A DNA stretch of 5,638 bases from Comamonadaceae bacterium (GCA_947483455.1 CANKNK010000130.1:1-5638), one strand, 5' to 3'. Counted from the first letter of the stretch, positions 1 through 5,638 are shown. The notes: a model not told the origin generated them from the sequence alone. Numbers and translations: made by a program.

Positions 1-112
1 CCCCAAGGACAAACGCACTATCGTGGCCGATGCCAAGCTACAAGCCGTGTTTGGCAAACCCAGCATCAATATGTTTGAACTGGCGGGTATTGTCGGCAAG
101 CATTTGGAGTAA
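1..112 (+). CDS. SWIB/MDM2-domain protein, C-terminal fragment
   Basis: The frame entering at position 2 encodes 36 residues ending in TAA at 110-112; the start lies outside the window. The visible part includes IVADAKLQAVFGKP, then INMFELAGIVGKHLE. This matches the C-terminal half of the SWIB/MDM2 fold: the 'D-x-x-L-x-x-V-F-G' helix and turn, the 'MFEL' helix, and a final 'KHL' end. In Burkholderiales such proteins are small, often with a Lys/Ala-rich histone-like N-terminal tail; that part is not visible here. SWIB domains in eukaryotes belong to chromatin remodelling complexes. The bacterial and chlamydial versions are presumed nucleoid- or topoisomerase-associated, but their function is not established. 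The domain call is fairly secure; the role is not. Confidence 0.8.
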   Translation, partial: PKDKRTIVADAKLQAVFGKPSINMFELAGIVGKHLE

Positions 113-164
113 AAGCGGGTCGTCGAGCAACACTGCTAAGCTCTAGCGCAAGCAGCAGCTCGGA

Positions 165-177
165 CGGCCGCAGGCCG
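165..177. repeat. Small GC-rich hairpin in the SWIB-CDF gap
   Basis: CGGCC (165-169) and GGCCG (173-177) form a perfect 5-bp inverted repeat around a 3-nt loop, followed by further GC-rich sequence (gcgcgcc). No T-run follows, so it is not a standard intrinsic terminator. The rest of the 107-bp gap (113-219) shows no recognisable promoter or strong ribosome-binding site. This could be chance in GC-rich DNA. Confidence 0.25.
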
Positions 178-219
178 CGCGCCTTCGCAGGCACGCGCTG
201 GGACGCTTACAAAGCCACT

Positions 220-1170
220 ATGAACTTCACCGAAATAGACGACGACTCCGAGCACAGCACGCACACGCCTGCCCAACGGGCCGCGGCCGCTGCGCGCAGC
301 ACCTGGGTGAGCGTGGTGGTCAACGTACTGCTCTCGAGTGTGCAAATCGTGGTCGGCATCGCGGCCAAGTCCCAAGGCTTGGTGGCCGACGGCATCCATT
401 CGCTTTCGGATTTGGTGTCCGATTTTGTGGTGCTGATCGCTGGTCGCCACAGCCAAAAGGACGCGGATGAGGATCACCCTTACGGCCACCAACGTTTTGA
501 AAACGCAGCCTCCTTGGTATTGGGCCTGTTGCTACTAGGTGTCGGCGTAGGCATGGTCTGGTCGGCGGTGGGCAAATTGCAAACCCCCGAATCCATCCCC
601 ACCGCGCACGCCTCGGCCTTATGGGTGGCATTGGCGGCACTGGTGTCCAAAGAGCTGCTGTTTCGCTACATGCTGCGCGTGGCCAAACGCGTCAAGTCCG
701 GCATGCTGGTCGCCAACGCCTGGCATGCACGCTCGGATGCGGCCTCCAGCCTGGTAGTGGCGCTAGGCCTGATCGGCAACCTGATGGGCTACCCGCTACT
801 CGATCCGATTGCCGCGCTCATTGTGGGCCTGATGGTGGCCAAGATGGGCTGGGGCTTTGCTTGGGACGCCTTACACGACTTGATGGACCGCGCAGTAGAC
901 GAAGATGAAGTACAGGCTATCCGCCAAACCCTGATGGATACCCCCGGCGTGGCCGGCGTGCATGACGTACGCACCCGCAAGATGGGCGATATGGTGGTGG
1001 CCGATGCCCATATCGAAGTCGACGCCACCCTCACCGTGGAAGAGGGGCACAACATCGCCGTGGCCGCACGCCAAGCCGTGATGCAACGCCACCGGGTACT
1101 CAACCTCATGACCCATGTGGACCCCGCCCACCGCCACGACGGTGACCACGAGGCCACGCCACCCCCTTAG
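220..1170 (+). CDS. Cation diffusion facilitator (CDF) family divalent metal transporter
   Basis: This 316-residue inner-membrane protein should export divalent metal (Zn2+, possibly Fe2+, Mn2+ or others) in exchange for protons. Six hydrophobic segments lie at about 28-48, 51-75, 96-117, 130-150, 163-188 and 191-212, followed by a cytoplasmic ferredoxin-like dimer domain (about 220-300). Family motifs are clear: ADGIHSLSD in TM2 (H60, D64), HPYGHQRFE after it (H86, H90, with D83 before), and NAWHARSD in TM5 (H169, D173). In the C-terminal domain H248, H264, H299 and D301 keep the same spacing as the zinc ligands I recall for E. coli YiiP (H232, H248, H283, D285). The tail is His-rich (H304, H306, H310). 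The transport site is therefore HD-HD, unlike the DD-HD of YiiP/FieF. The ATG at 220 is the first plausible start but has only a weak purine stretch (GGGA, 200-203) upstream. The acyltransferase follows after 27 bp. Substrate is not determinable from sequence. Confidence 0.93.
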   Translation: MNFTEIDDDSEHSTHTPAQRAAAAARSTWVSVVVNVLLSSVQIVVGIAAKSQGLVADGIHSLSDLVSDFVVLIAGRHSQKDADEDHPYGHQRFENAASLVLGLLLLGVGVGMVWSAVGKLQTPESIPTAHASALWVALAALVSKELLFRYMLRVAKRVKSGMLVANAWHARSDAASSLVVALGLIGNLMGYPLLDPIAALIVGLMVAKMGWGFAWDALHDLMDRAVDEDEVQAIRQTLMDTPGVAGVHDVRTRKMGDMVVADAHIEVDATLTVEEGHNIAVAARQAVMQRHRVLNLMTHVDPAHRHDGDHEATPPP

Positions 1171-1197
1171 CTCTCATGTCACAAGGAAACACCACCG

Positions 1198-1779
1198 ATG
1201 CATCGCACAATTTTTGATACACCGGTGGTTAACACCCTATTACGTGTCATTTCGATAAGTTTTTTAAAGGCCACCGGCTGGAAGATTGTGGGCGAACTGT
1301 CGCCCAATTGCCGCAAAAGCGTTTTGATTGCGGCGCCCCACACCAGCAACTGGGATTTGCCCTATATGTTGATGGTCGGCTTCGCGCTGGGCCTCAATAT
1401 TTACTGGATGGGCAAGGTGCAAATTTTCCGCTTCCCTTTTGGCCCACTTATGCGCTGGCTGGGCGGCATCCCGGTGCAGCGCGAAAACGCGAACAATCTC
1501 GTGGCGGCATCGGCAGAGGCGCTGAAATCGGCAAACCGGCCCGTGCAACTGGTAGTGCCTCCTGAGGGCACGCGCAGCAAAGTGCGCTACTGGAAAACCG
1601 GCTTTTATTACATCGCCCTGGGTGCGCAAGTGCCCATCGTGATGTCGTTTTTAGACTATGGCAACAAGGTCAGCGGTCTGGGCCCGGCATTTGAGCCCAC
1701 CGGTGACATGGAGGCCGATATGGTCCGCATCAAGGCCTTTTATGCGCCATTCAAGGGCAAAAACCCGGACCAGTTTTAA
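1198..1779 (+). CDS. PlsC-like 1-acylglycerol-3-phosphate acyltransferase family protein
   Basis: This 193-residue protein belongs to the LPLAT/PlsC superfamily, which moves fatty acyl groups onto lysophosphatidate or similar acceptors at the inner membrane. The acyltransferase blocks appear in order: HTSNWD (H48 to D53, the catalytic HX4D), GGIPVQR (89-95, block II), PPEGTRSK (121-128, block III with E123, G124, T125, R126), and VPIVMSFLDY (145-154, block IV). It is shorter than classical PlsC (about 240 residues) and lacks obvious extra transmembrane helices; a hydrophobic N-terminal stretch (about 10-25) may anchor it. Block III has Pro-Pro before Glu where Phe-Pro is commoner. ATG at 1198 is supported by AAGGA at 1183-1187. 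It is 27 bp downstream of the CDF gene and probably in the same transcript. Acceptor specificity is unknown, so a PlsC role in bulk phospholipid synthesis should not be assumed. Confidence 0.88.
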   Translation: MHRTIFDTPVVNTLLRVISISFLKATGWKIVGELSPNCRKSVLIAAPHTSNWDLPYMLMVGFALGLNIYWMGKVQIFRFPFGPLMRWLGGIPVQRENANNLVAASAEALKSANRPVQLVVPPEGTRSKVRYWKTGFYYIALGAQVPIVMSFLDYGNKVSGLGPAFEPTGDMEADMVRIKAFYAPFKGKNPDQF

Positions 1780-1846
1780 TCCGTCCGAAACACCCGCACT
1801 TTGCGAGACATCGCCAAACCCTGTCTGACTGCAATGCGCCTGTCGC

Positions 1847-2449
1847 TTAGTGCGAGGCCTTGTGCGTACTGCTCAAAATTTTGTCGGTATAGGCAATCGC
1901 CAGCGCGCTGAGCAAAAACGTCACATGGATGATGGTTTGCCACATCAAAACTTTGGTCTCGTAGTTGGCTGCATTGATAAATGTTTTGAGCAAATGGATG
2001 GAGCTGATGCCAATAATGGCCGTGCCCAGTTTGACCTTCAGGACCGAGGCGTTGACATGGTCCAGCCACTCGGGCTGATCGGGATGACCGTCCAGGTTCA
2101 TGCGGCTGACAAAGGTCTCGTAGCCGCCCACGATCACCATGATGAGCAGGTTGGAAATCATCACGACGTCAATGAGTGCCAAGACCACCAGCATGATGAG
2201 CGTTTCATTGAGAGCGGTCAGCGGAGCCTCGGACTGGTAACCCATGCTGGTCACCAGGGCTTGCAATGCCGTTTGGTTGCCAAAAGCGGCCTCCAACAGA
2301 TGCAGCAGCTCGACCCAGAAATGGTAAACATAGACGGCTTGCGCAGCGATCAAGCCCAGGTACAGGGGCAGTTGCAGCCAGCGGCTGGCAAAAATAAGGC
2401 CGGGCAGCGGCTTTAGCTTAGGACGTGGTTTGGTGCGGTCTTGCGTCAT
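1847..2449 (-). CDS. yqhA: YqhA/UPF0114 family integral membrane protein
   Basis: This 200-residue protein matches the UPF0114/YqhA family (TIGR00645-type), whose function is not established. Recognisable stretches are [13 protein letters not shown] (21-33), [20 protein letters not shown] (81-100), the GGYETFVSR motif (108-116), [12 protein letters not shown] (122-133) and [12 protein letters not shown] (147-158). Four hydrophobic segments are likely, at about 22-45, 82-107, 138-157 and 168-187, with a charged cytoplasmic or periplasmic loop in the middle. It is longer than E. coli YqhA (about 164 residues) because of extra sequence around 53-80 and at the N-terminus. I chose ATG at 2449 over an upstream GTG at 2482: it has a strong Shine-Dalgarno, and the 11 extra codons look non-conserved. 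It lies 38 bp downstream of the sensor-kinase stop on the same strand, so read-through expression is possible. The stop TAA is at 1849-1847. Confidence 0.88.
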   Translation of the reverse strand: MTQDRTKPRPKLKPLPGLIFASRWLQLPLYLGLIAAQAVYVYHFWVELLHLLEAAFGNQTALQALVTSMGYQSEAPLTALNETLIMLVVLALIDVVMISNLLIMVIVGGYETFVSRMNLDGHPDQPEWLDHVNASVLKVKLGTAIIGISSIHLLKTFINAANYETKVLMWQTIIHVTFLLSALAIAYTDKILSSTHKASH

Positions 2450-2455
2450 TTTTTT

Positions 2456-2460
2456 CTCCC
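2456..2460 (-). promoter_or_regulatory. Shine-Dalgarno site that fixes the yqhA start
   Basis: Read on the minus strand, GGGAG is followed by six A residues and then ATG (2449-2447). This spacing is ideal for ribosome binding and favours the ATG at 2449 over the in-frame GTG at 2482. Further upstream on the minus strand, GATAAT (2479-2474 read in reverse) resembles a -10 hexamer, but I find no good -35 at the right distance. Confidence 0.7.
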
Positions 2461-2485
2461 AGATGCATAGGCAATTATCCACGCC

Positions 2486-2509
2486 GTTTATGGCAATGCA
2501 TCCATAAAC
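2486..2509. repeat. Perfect 8-bp inverted repeat over the sensor-kinase stop codon
   Basis: GTTTATGG (2486-2493) and CCATAAAC (2502-2509) are exact reverse complements around an 8-nt loop (CAATGCAT). The left arm contains the kinase stop codon (TAA, 2490-2488 on the minus strand). The element precedes yqhA by about 37 bp. No T-run follows on either strand, so a simple intrinsic terminator is unlikely. It could be an mRNA hairpin protecting or separating the two cistrons, an operator for yqhA, or chance. Confidence 0.45.
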
Positions 2510-3948
2510 CGTACCGTAAAGCAGGCGCCTGGGGGCATGCGGTCAGGGTGGCTGTCCGTTAAGGCGACGCTGGCACGGTGTTGCCTGGCGATCTCCAGCA
2601 CGATGGGCAAGCCCAGCCCCGAGCCATCGGCCTCATTGCCCAGGGCGCGGTAAAAGGGCTGGAACACCAACTCCCGCTCGGTCAGGGCCACCCCCGGGCC
2701 GCTATCTTCCACTTGCACTGTCAGTGTCTTTGCCAAGGTGTCGGCCAACACGCGCACCGTGATCACGGCGGCGTAGTCGGCACGCGATTGGCTGTAGTTG
2801 ATCGCGTTATCTACCAAGTTGCGCACCATCTCTTGCAAGAGCGTGGCGTTGCCGTTGATCTTTACGCCGGCACTAGCCGGCTGCGCGCCTTCGTAACCGA
2901 TATCGATCTGCTTTTCCACCGCGCGCGGCGCGCAGTCACGCACCACGTCCATGGTCAGTCGGGCCATGTCGCAGGGCTGATGGGCCAACACCGCAGCGCT
3001 GCTCTCCGCACGCGCCAGGGCCAGCAATTGGTTGACGGTGTGCGTGGCACGGATGCTGGAGCGGCCGATCTGGCGCAAGGATTGTTTGAGCTCATCGGCG
3101 CTGGCGTCCTGGCGCTGCGCCAAATCGGCCTGCATGCGCAAGCCGGCCAAGGGGGTTTTTAGCTGGTGCGCCGCATCGGCCAAAAACCGTTTTTGGGTGG
3201 CAATGGAATCTTTCAAGCGCAATAGCAAATCGTTGACCGAGGCCACCAGCGGCACCACTTCCATGGGCACGGCCTGCGCGTCCAAGGGACTTAGGTCATC
3301 GGGTTTGCGGGCGCGTATGGTTTCTTCCAGACGGTTGAGCGGTTTGATCGCTTGTGCCAAAGCCAGCCACACCAGCAGCACCGCCACGGGCAAGACCACA
3401 AACTGCGGCAGCATCACGCCCTTGACGATCTCGGTGGCCAGCACGGCGCGCTTGTCCATGGTTTCGGCCACCTGCACCAGGGCCAGCTGGTTGCCAGGCA
3501 AGTCCAAGCGCACCCACATCGAGGCTACTTTCAAGTCCACCCCAGCCAGGGTCACATCGCGTAAACGCACTTCGCCCACGGGATTGCGTTCATCCTGAAC
3601 GGGCGGCGGTAAATCCGCATCGCCGCCCAAGACCTGCCCTTGGGGTCCGAGCACTTGGTAGTACACCGTGTCACTGTCTTCGGTCCGCAGCAATTCGCGC
3701 GCGGGCTGGGGCAGGGAAAAATGCAATTGCGCATGCTGCACCGTGATGTACTGCGCAAGTACGCCGGCGTTGTATTCCAGCGCACGGTCAAAAGGTTTAC
3801 CGGCGATACCCTGGGCCACCAACCAAGTCAGCACCAGGCTGATCGGCCACAGCAGCAGGATGGGCGTGAGCATCCAGTCCAGAATTTCGCCGAACAGCGA
3901 GCGCTGTTCACTTTGGAAGACTTTCAATTCGGGATTTTTTCCAGGCAA
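2488..3948 (-). CDS. Two-component sensor histidine kinase, TctE/QseC-like
   Basis: This 486-residue inner-membrane kinase should sense an unknown signal and phosphorylate the adjacent OmpR-type regulator. Layout: TM1 (about 24-46); a periplasmic region resembling the N-terminal sensor domain of TctE/QseC-type kinases (about 47-177); TM2 (178-200); a HAMP-like linker with [14 protein letters not shown] (201-214); HisKA with [15 protein letters not shown], phospho-acceptor H261; then HATPase_c with the N box [10 protein letters not shown] (377-386), G1 DSGPGV (415-420), the F-box-like FQPFYRA (429-435) and G2 GSGLGLPIV (442-450). All catalytic motifs are intact. The frame opens with TTG at 3948, overlapping the response-regulator gene by 25 nt. 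A second TTG at 3927 would give a 4-nt TTGA overlap with the regulator's TGA and would remove only 7 residues. Neither has a strong ribosome-binding site, so translational coupling is likely. Signal and targets cannot be inferred. Confidence 0.92.
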   Translation of the reverse strand: MPGKNPELKVFQSEQRSLFGEILDWMLTPILLLWPISLVLTWLVAQGIAGKPFDRALEYNAGVLAQYITVQHAQLHFSLPQPARELLRTEDSDTVYYQVLGPQGQVLGGDADLPPPVQDERNPVGEVRLRDVTLAGVDLKVASMWVRLDLPGNQLALVQVAETMDKRAVLATEIVKGVMLPQFVVLPVAVLLVWLALAQAIKPLNRLEETIRARKPDDLSPLDAQAVPMEVVPLVASVNDLLLRLKDSIATQKRFLADAAHQLKTPLAGLRMQADLAQRQDASADELKQSLRQIGRSSIRATHTVNQLLALARAESSAAVLAHQPCDMARLTMDVVRDCAPRAVEKQIDIGYEGAQPASAGVKINGNATLLQEMVRNLVDNAINYSQSRADYAAVITVRVLADTLAKTLTVQVEDSGPGVALTERELVFQPFYRALGNEADGSGLGLPIVLEIARQHRASVALTDSHPDRMPPGACFTVRFMDALP

Positions 3949-4598
3949 TAGCCCAAACCGCGCACGGTGGCGATGCGGATCGGGCCTTTTTCGATTTTCT
4001 TGCGCAAGCGATGGATATAGACCTCAATCGCGTTATTGCTCACCTCCTCGCCCCATTCGCATAAGCGCTCTACCAACTGGTCTTTGCTGACCAGGCGGCC
4101 CGTGCGCTGCAACAGCACTTCCAAAAGGCCCAGCTCACGCGCCGACAACTCCACCATCTTGCCATCGATGGTGGCCACGCGTCCCGATTGGTCATAGACC
4201 AGCGGCCCGTGCTTGATATTGCTGCTAGCCGCACCCATGCCCCGGCGCACCAGGGCCCGCGCCCGTGCTTCGAGCTCTTGCAGGCTAAAGGGTTTGGCCA
4301 TGTAGTCGTCAGCGCCGTAATCCAGGCCCTTGACGCGTTCTTCCACGCTGTCGGCGGCGGTCAATATCAACACCGGCAGCGAAGAGCCGCGCGCGCGCAA
4401 GCGTTTGAGCACTTCCAGGCCATGCATTTTGGGCAGACCCAGGTCCAGGATCAACAAATCAAACTCGGAGTTGGTCATCAGCGCCGCATCGGCTTCGCTG
4501 CCGCTGGCCACATGGTCTACCGCGGCGCCGGCATTGCGCAAGGCACGCAACAAGCCGTCGGCAAGTACCTGATCATCTTCGGCGATCAATATACGCAT
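3924..4598 (-). CDS. OmpR-family response regulator
   Basis: This 224-residue cytoplasmic DNA-binding regulator partners the kinase encoded immediately downstream. The receiver domain (1-118) is complete: acidic pair E7/D8/D9, phospho-acceptor D52 in LILDLGLP, switch T80 in LILTAAD, and K102 in AKPF. The winged-helix effector (about 127-220) shows LSARELGLLEVLL, the RLVSKDQLVERLC helix, the recognition-helix region NNAIEVYIHRLRKKI (188-202), and the RGLGYCLE wing (213-220). It resembles QseB/TctD-type regulators in length and motifs. ATG at 4598 has a strong AAGGAG (4610-4605 on the minus strand) six bases upstream. The TGA stop lies inside the start of the kinase gene, so the pair is co-translated. 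A 57-bp gap separates it from the MarR gene, with no clear promoter visible, so all three may share a transcript. Confidence 0.95.
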   Translation of the reverse strand: MRILIAEDDQVLADGLLRALRNAGAAVDHVASGSEADAALMTNSEFDLLILDLGLPKMHGLEVLKRLRARGSSLPVLILTAADSVEERVKGLDYGADDYMAKPFSLQELEARARALVRRGMGAASSNIKHGPLVYDQSGRVATIDGKMVELSARELGLLEVLLQRTGRLVSKDQLVERLCEWGEEVSNNAIEVYIHRLRKKIEKGPIRIATVRGLGYCLEKIPN

Positions 4599-4655
4599 GC
4601 TTGTCTCCTTGCGCTGTGCGCGCTATGTGTGGGTCAGTGCGTCGACCAAACCATT

Positions 4656-5141
4656 CTAGGCGGCAGCGCCGTAGGCCTCCAGGCCCAGCGCTACCACTGT
4701 GGCAATTTCGTCGCCCACGGCGGCGCGCAGCTCGGCCTCGGCCTGCGCCACGCTATCGCGATAGGCGGCCAGCCAGGCCAGGCCGGTGGGCGTAAAGCAG
4801 ACGCGGCGCGCCCGCGCATCGTGCGCATCGCCCTCGCGCTGCACCATGCCCCAGGCCTCGCACTGCGTGACCAGGGTGGCCATGGCCTGCTTGCGCATAC
4901 CCGCGCGCTGGGCCAGATCCGTCAGGCGCGCACCTTCGGGCGGCAAGTGGCGGCTGATGTGCCAGTGTGCCGCCGTCAACTGGCCGCGCTGCGCCAGATT
5001 GGAGAGGCCCAGGGAGACGCCGGGGTGGCGCGCCATCAGCGCCATCACCCGCGCATCAAAGCGCTCCAGGGCCAGGCGCAACCAATGGCCCACATGGTTG
5101 TAACGCCAGGTATCCGGGGGCAAAGAGGGGGGTTCTCGCAT
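4656..5141 (-). CDS. MarR-family winged-helix transcriptional regulator
   Basis: This 161-residue protein has the usual MarR length and layout: helices at both ends for dimerisation (about 15-40 and 118-158) around a winged helix-turn-helix. The DNA-binding part is visible as ARLTDLAQRAGMRKQAMATL (71-90), with the recognition helix near 82-95, then a wing with REGDAHDARARRVCFTPTG (102-120); the D-x-R-x-R/V-x-x-T-x-x-G pattern is diagnostic. MarR proteins are usually ligand- or redox-responsive dimeric repressors binding palindromes near their own promoter. C94 and C115 are present, but redox sensing is speculation. The gene is divergent from recA. ATG at 5141 has no Shine-Dalgarno match upstream; the preceding bases are AT-rich, so translation may be weak or leaderless. 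Codons 4-5 hold a run of six C. Target and ligand are unknown. Confidence 0.87.
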   Translation of the reverse strand: MREPPSLPPDTWRYNHVGHWLRLALERFDARVMALMARHPGVSLGLSNLAQRGQLTAAHWHISRHLPPEGARLTDLAQRAGMRKQAMATLVTQCEAWGMVQREGDAHDARARRVCFTPTGLAWLAAYRDSVAQAEAELRAAVGDEIATVVALGLEAYGAAA

Positions 5142-5176
5142 CGCAGATATAGTAATACAAACTGACTAAATTTATT

Positions 5177-5204
5177 GTTTACAGGTTTCAATATCAGCGT
5201 AAAC
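5177..5204. promoter_or_regulatory. GTTTAC-N16-GTAAAC palindrome in the marR-recA control region
   Basis: GTTTAC (5177-5182) and GTAAAC (5199-5204) are perfect reverse complements separated by 16 bp. They sit between divergent marR and recA and overlap the likely recA promoter hexamers. MarR regulators bind palindromes in such positions, though usually with closer arms. It may instead reflect promoter-like hexamers on both strands: on the minus strand TTTACG-N16-TAAACA gives a weaker promoter pointing at marR. Direct binding is unproven. Confidence 0.35.
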
Positions 5205-5205
5205 T
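5178..5205 (+). promoter_or_regulatory. Probable sigma70 promoter of recA
   Basis: TTTACA (5178-5183) matches the -35 consensus in 5 of 6 bases, and TAAACT (5200-5205) matches the -10 in 4 of 6, with a 16-bp spacer. Transcription would begin near 5211-5213, giving a leader of about 75 nt before the recA ATG at 5288. The LexA-like box starts at the end of the -10, consistent with repression by blocking polymerase. Confidence 0.6.
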
Positions 5206-5224
5206 ACTGTTCAAGCATCCAGCC
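5205..5224. promoter_or_regulatory. LexA (SOS) box of recA
   Basis: The core CTGT (5207-5210), eight bases, then CCAG (5219-5222) matches the gammaproteobacterial and betaproteobacterial LexA consensus CTGT-N8-ACAG at 7 of 8 positions, with TA preceding the left arm as in strong E. coli boxes. It overlaps the end of the -10 and the expected start site of recA, where an SOS operator is expected. The single departure is C for A at the first base of the right half-site. Confidence 0.65.
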
Positions 5225-5239
5225 TGTAGTTAATCCCAG
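5224..5239. promoter_or_regulatory. Second LexA-box-like sequence downstream of the first
   Basis: CTGT (5224-5227), eight bases, then CCAG (5236-5239) repeats the same 7-of-8 match, exactly 17 bp after the first box. CCAG recurs again at 5253-5256 but with a degenerate left half (GGCT). Two adjacent LexA boxes are known at a few SOS genes; here the second may be weak or accidental. Confidence 0.35.
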
Positions 5240-5287
5240 AGGCTAGTGTGCTCCAGTAACCCCACCCTTTATGCACAGGAGATAGCC

Positions 5288-5638
5288 ATGGACGCACCCG
5301 TTAAAAATTTCGCCGCCAACGCTGAAAAAGCCAAGGCCCTGCAAGTAGCGCTTGCACAAATCGAGAAGCAATTTGGCAAAGGCACCATCATGCGCCTGGG
5401 CGAAGGCGAAGTGATTGAAGACATCCAGGTCGTGTCCACCGGCTCGCTGGGCTTGGATATCGCCCTGGGCGTCGGCGGCCTGCCGCGCGGCCGGGTGGTC
5501 GAAATCTACGGCCCGGAGTCCTCTGGCAAAACCACGCTGACCTTGCAAGTGATTGCGGAAATGCAAAAACTGGGCGGTCAGTGCGCCTTTGTCGATGCCG
5601 AGCACGCGCTAGACATCCAGTACGCGCAAAAGCTCGGC
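5288..5638 (+). CDS. recA: Recombinase RecA, N-terminal part (gene runs off the window)
   Basis: The frame from ATG at 5288 stays open for 117 codons to the window edge. RecA forms filaments on single-stranded DNA, drives homologous pairing and strand exchange, and as a co-protease triggers LexA self-cleavage. Visible features: the N-terminal helix region ending in [17 protein letters not shown] (24-40), [20 protein letters not shown] (50-69), Walker [10 protein letters not shown] (75-83), and FVDAEHALD (101-109) with E105 equivalent to the catalytic Glu96 of E. coli. Spacing to E. coli RecA is a constant +9, from a slightly longer N-terminus. A good Shine-Dalgarno, AGGAG (5277-5281), sits six bases before the ATG. 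The remaining roughly two thirds (L1/L2 loops, C-terminal domain) lies beyond the window. Regulation by LexA is indicated by the upstream boxes. Confidence 0.98.
   Translation, partial: MDAPVKNFAANAEKAKALQVALAQIEKQFGKGTIMRLGEGEVIEDIQVVSTGSLGLDIALGVGGLPRGRVVEIYGPESSGKTTLTLQVIAEMQKLGGQCAFVDAEHALDIQYAQKLG

Noticed and set aside
113..219. Possible terminator or repeat element between the SWIB and CDF genes
   Set aside because: Only short imperfect GC-rich hairpins are present, without a T-run, and I see no second copy in the window.
1850..2416. Plus-strand open frame (188 codons) antisense to yqhA
   Set aside because: It mirrors the conserved YqhA coding sequence, is rich in Gln, His and Asp, and shows no known motif or supporting start signals.
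2578..3162. Plus-strand open frame (194 codons) antisense to the kinase catalytic region
   Set aside because: The minus strand encodes intact HisKA and HATPase motifs here; the antisense translation is His/Gln/Ala-rich without domain features.
5116..5132. G runs (5 and 6 bases) near the marR start as a possible phase-variable tract
   Set aside because: Runs of five and six are too short to suggest slippage-based switching and fit ordinary proline codons in the marR reading frame.
4188..5165. Long plus-strand open frame (325 codons) antisense to the response regulator and the marR gene
   Set aside because: Both minus-strand genes have full family motifs in the same DNA. The antisense product is low-complexity in Gln, Ala, Arg, His and Gly with no recognisable domain, as expected for a shadow frame in GC-rich coding DNA.
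5243..5605. Minus-strand open frame (120 codons) antisense to the recA start
   Set aside because: The plus strand encodes unmistakable RecA with a Walker A motif and a good ribosome-binding site; the opposite frame is a shadow.
1..5638. Search for a novel defence, mobile or biosynthetic system
   Set aside because: All seven complete or near-complete genes belong to familiar housekeeping or regulatory families with intact motifs. No transposase, integrase, toxin-antitoxin pair, reverse transcriptase, nuclease cluster or repeat array is visible.

Overview
The window reads as ordinary chromosome of a betaproteobacterium, most likely Comamonadaceae (Rhodoferax/Polaromonas/Acidovorax-like). This rests on recognisable protein families rather than any search: the RecA N-terminus, the long UPF0114/YqhA type, the TctE/QseC-like kinase and the small SWIB protein are all of the Burkholderiales kind. 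Base composition is moderately GC-rich, which explains the many long shadow frames. I see no mobile element, CRISPR array, tRNA, rRNA or clear sign of recent transfer.

Left part, plus strand: the last 36 codons of a SWIB/MDM2-domain protein (to 112), a 107-bp gap, a cation diffusion facilitator (220-1170), and 27 bp later a small PlsC-like acyltransferase (1198-1779). The last two are probably co-transcribed. A 67-bp convergent gap without a recognisable terminator separates them from the minus-strand block.

Middle, minus strand, in transcription order: a MarR-family regulator (5141-4656), an OmpR-family response regulator (4598-3924), a TctE/QseC-like sensor kinase (3948-2488) whose start overlaps the response-regulator stop, and a YqhA/UPF0114 membrane protein (2449-1847) starting 38 bp after the kinase stop. 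The regulator and kinase form an evident two-component pair. YqhA may be read through from it or may have its own promoter near an 8-bp perfect inverted repeat over the kinase stop.

Right end: recA begins at 5288 on the plus strand and runs off the window after 117 codons. It is divergent from marR across a 146-bp control region. That region holds a plausible sigma70 promoter, a LexA-like box touching its -10, a second box-like match one 17-bp step downstream, and a GTTTAC-N16-GTAAAC palindrome whose arms coincide with the promoter hexamers. This is the most interesting non-coding stretch. I found no convincing previously undescribed system; the findings are local regulatory or gene-family points of modest interest.
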